Assembly (NCBI GenBank): GCA_019313735.1
Contig: JAFDAR010000045.1
Span: 1 to 7,650 of the forward strand
Length of the DNA: 7,650 bases
Reading direction: 5' to 3'
From: Deltaproteobacteria bacterium
GTDB lineage: Bacteria > Desulfobacterota > Syntrophia > Syntrophales > UBA2210
Shown here: positions 5,984 through 7,650 of the stretch, piece by piece
Numbering within the stretch: the stretch's first letter is position 1
Layout of the letters: each line of letters starts with the position of its first letter
The notes under the pieces: model-generated
The model's database searches: none
Seen by the model: only the letters and a program-made list of their open reading frames with translations
What the model was told of the DNA's origin: nothing
Position numbers and translations under genes: made by a program

Positions 5984-7650
5984 TTACGGGTTTCTTTTGT
6001 CTGCCCGATCGGTACCGAGTCCCTCCGCCAGGGACTTGTTGATAAGCGCCTTGTTGTATGCCGAGAAGATGTCCCTTCGTGAGAGGATACCTACTATCTT
6101 ACGCGGGTTGTTCTCGTCAACCACCGGAAGCTGTTCTATATTCTTCAGGCCTATCTTTTTCAGCGCCTCATCCAGGTTTTGATTTCTTGTTATTGTTATT
6201 ATATTGGGGATGGAGATATCCTTCACCACGATGAGGTCTTCCAGACCTTCCTCGAAAACCACCTCCTTGAAATCCTGAAATGTCACTATTCCGCTTAGCA
6301 GACCATCGTTGTCAACCACTGGAAAACTCGAGTACTTGCTTGCAAAGGTATGCTTGAGCAGTTTATTGAGGTGCATATTTTCAGATACCGTTGACACATC
6401 CCTTGTCATGGCGTCCTTGACCAGAAGGGATTTCATGATATTGACTTCCTTTCCCGCCCTGATATCTGCCCCTCTCCTTATCAATTTTAAGGTATAGATG
6501 GATTCTCGTTTAATCTGTGATGCTACGACAGAGCTCAGAATGCAGGAAAGCATGAGGGGGAGTATGATCTTGTAATCACCTGTCATTTCAAACAGTATGA
6601 GTATCGCTGTAATCGGGCCGTGAGTGGCGCCGGCTACAAGCGCTCCCATGCCGACCAGACTGTAGGCTCCGTATGTGGCTGTAAGCGTGGGAAATAGGTG
6701 GTGAACCAGACTTCCGAAGGCCCCGCCCAGCATGGCGCCGATAAAGAGTGACGGGGCGAAGATGCCACCTGATCCGCCAGAACCTATGGTAAAAGAGGTC
6801 GCGAGTATCTTGGCAAAGATGAGAGCAACCAGCGTATACCAGACGAGATTTTCCCGGAGCGCGAGGCCGATGGCGTCATATCCAACGCCGTAAACATGTG
6901 GAAAAGATATTCCAATGATCCCTATCAGCAGGCCACCCACCGCCGCCTTCGTGTAATCGGGGATCTTTATGAGGGCAAATAAATCTTCGATCTTGTAGAG
7001 CGTTGAAGTGAAAATCACGCCAACTACGCCGGCAAGGATACCCAGTATTACATAGAAAGGCATTTCCAGTGTGCTGACCAGCGTGTAATGCGGAACAACA
7101 AAGGCGGGAAAATCTCCCAGGTATGCCCGGGAGATAACGGTTGCCATGACGGAAGAGACCACGATGGGGCTGAATGTGGCGATGCCGAATTCACCCAGGA
7201 TAATCTCCATGGCAAACATGACGCCGGCTAAGGGGGCGTTGAATGTCGCCGCTATTCCCGCGGCTGCGCCACATCCCACCAGCGTCCTCATTCGGTCGGC
7301 GGAGACCTTCAGTATCTGCCCGAATGACGATCCTATGGCTGAGCCTATCTGTACAATAGGCCCCTCCCTGCCCGCCGAACCGCCTGTCCCGATGCATATG
7401 GCAGAGGCGAGCGATTTTATCAGCACAACACGTTTTCTTATAATTCCTCCCTTGAGAGCGACCGCCTCCCTCCCTTGCAAAGAAATAGATGATAAGGCCG
7501 ACCACCGCACCCCCTATAATGGGGGGAATAATCCTGGCGTACCAAGGCAGAACCATCAAATTAGACAGAAGATTTCCCCCGCCGTTCCCGAAAGATGCTT
7601 TTTGAAAGAACCATATCATCCACCTGAACAGAACCGCCCCATATCCTCCA
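5984..7650 (-). pseudogene. CLC-family chloride channel/antiporter with C-terminal CBS pair, frameshifted and partial
   Basis: CLC proteins are inner-membrane chloride channels or chloride/proton antiporters. On the minus strand the N-terminal part (7650 to about 7470) reads GGYGAVLFRWMIWF and then VVGLIIYFFARE, and continues in another frame from 7468 as EAVALKGGIIRKRV. The 3' part keeps the GREGP gating motif (bases 7358-7372), the GIFAP motif (6752-6766), several further hydrophobic helices, and two CBS domains (about 6245-6425 and 6040-6220). Family members carry about ten residues between FARE and EAVAL, including the GxGxPEV anion-selectivity motif; here only one base remains between them. 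This implies a net loss of about 29 bases with a frameshift. An ATG at 7510 opens the downstream frame but lies out of frame with the true N-terminus. The natural start is beyond the right edge. The gene converges on tyrS with a 26-base gap. A sequencing or assembly fault at the GGGAG repeats is possible, but the gene as given cannot make a normal CLC. Confidence 0.85.

Noticed and set aside
5948..5998. Possible terminator between tyrS and the CLC gene
   Set aside because: TCCCGC (5948-5953) can pair with GCGGGA (5968-5973) over a 14-base loop with no following T-run, and CCGT/ACGG (5974-5989) before TTTCTTTT is only four pairs. Neither is convincing as an intrinsic terminator on either strand.
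7466..7475. Programmed ribosomal frameshift in the CLC gene
   Set aside because: A simple frame change would restore the frame but not the roughly ten missing residues with the selectivity motif, so a deletion explains the data better.
7191..7619. A 142-codon minus-strand frame as a separate small membrane protein
   Set aside because: Its first 50 or so residues are the CLC N-terminal region in the correct frame; after base 7469 it is out of frame and reads nonsense. It is the broken front half of the CLC gene.

Overview
The window looks like chromosomal DNA of a Gram-negative bacterium, most likely from the Desulfobacterota (former Deltaproteobacteria). This rests on the gene order zapB-like, zapA, 6S RNA, rny, ymdB, tyrS, on a short coiled-coil division protein ahead of zapA, and on heavy use of TTG starts. 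The taxonomic call is inference; no ribosomal RNA or tRNA gene is present.

Layout from left to right. A leftward comM (YifB) gene starts at TTG 896 and runs off the left edge. A divergent control region (897-1207) carries a good sigma70-type promoter facing right, a weaker one facing left, and a 92-bp MITE-like insertion. A rightward block follows: a zapB-like coiled-coil gene, zapA, and a 6S RNA gene (ssrS) whose 5' end overlaps the end of zapA. A second, 142-bp copy of the same insertion sits in the 6S-rny gap. Then come rny (RNase Y), ymdB (metallophosphoesterase) and tyrS (tyrosyl-tRNA synthetase), spaced 16 and 5 bases apart, which looks like an operon. Convergent to tyrS is a leftward CLC chloride channel/antiporter gene with two CBS domains. 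It is broken by a small deletion that shifts the frame, and its 5' end lies beyond the right edge.

The rightward block groups Z-ring assembly factors (ZapA and a ZapB-like protein), a regulator of RNA polymerase (6S RNA), the membrane-anchored mRNA endonuclease RNase Y and its usual neighbour YmdB, and translation (TyrS). This is a conserved housekeeping neighbourhood rather than an accessory island.

The most notable items are three. Two copies of a small non-coding mobile element have matching terminal repeats and perfect 5-bp target duplications, and one is a clean 50-bp deletion derivative of the other. A well-supported 6S RNA shares bases with the zapA reading frame. The CLC gene has lost the stretch that normally holds the anion-selectivity motif. 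I see no CRISPR array, phage, toxin-antitoxin pair or clearly new multi-gene system.
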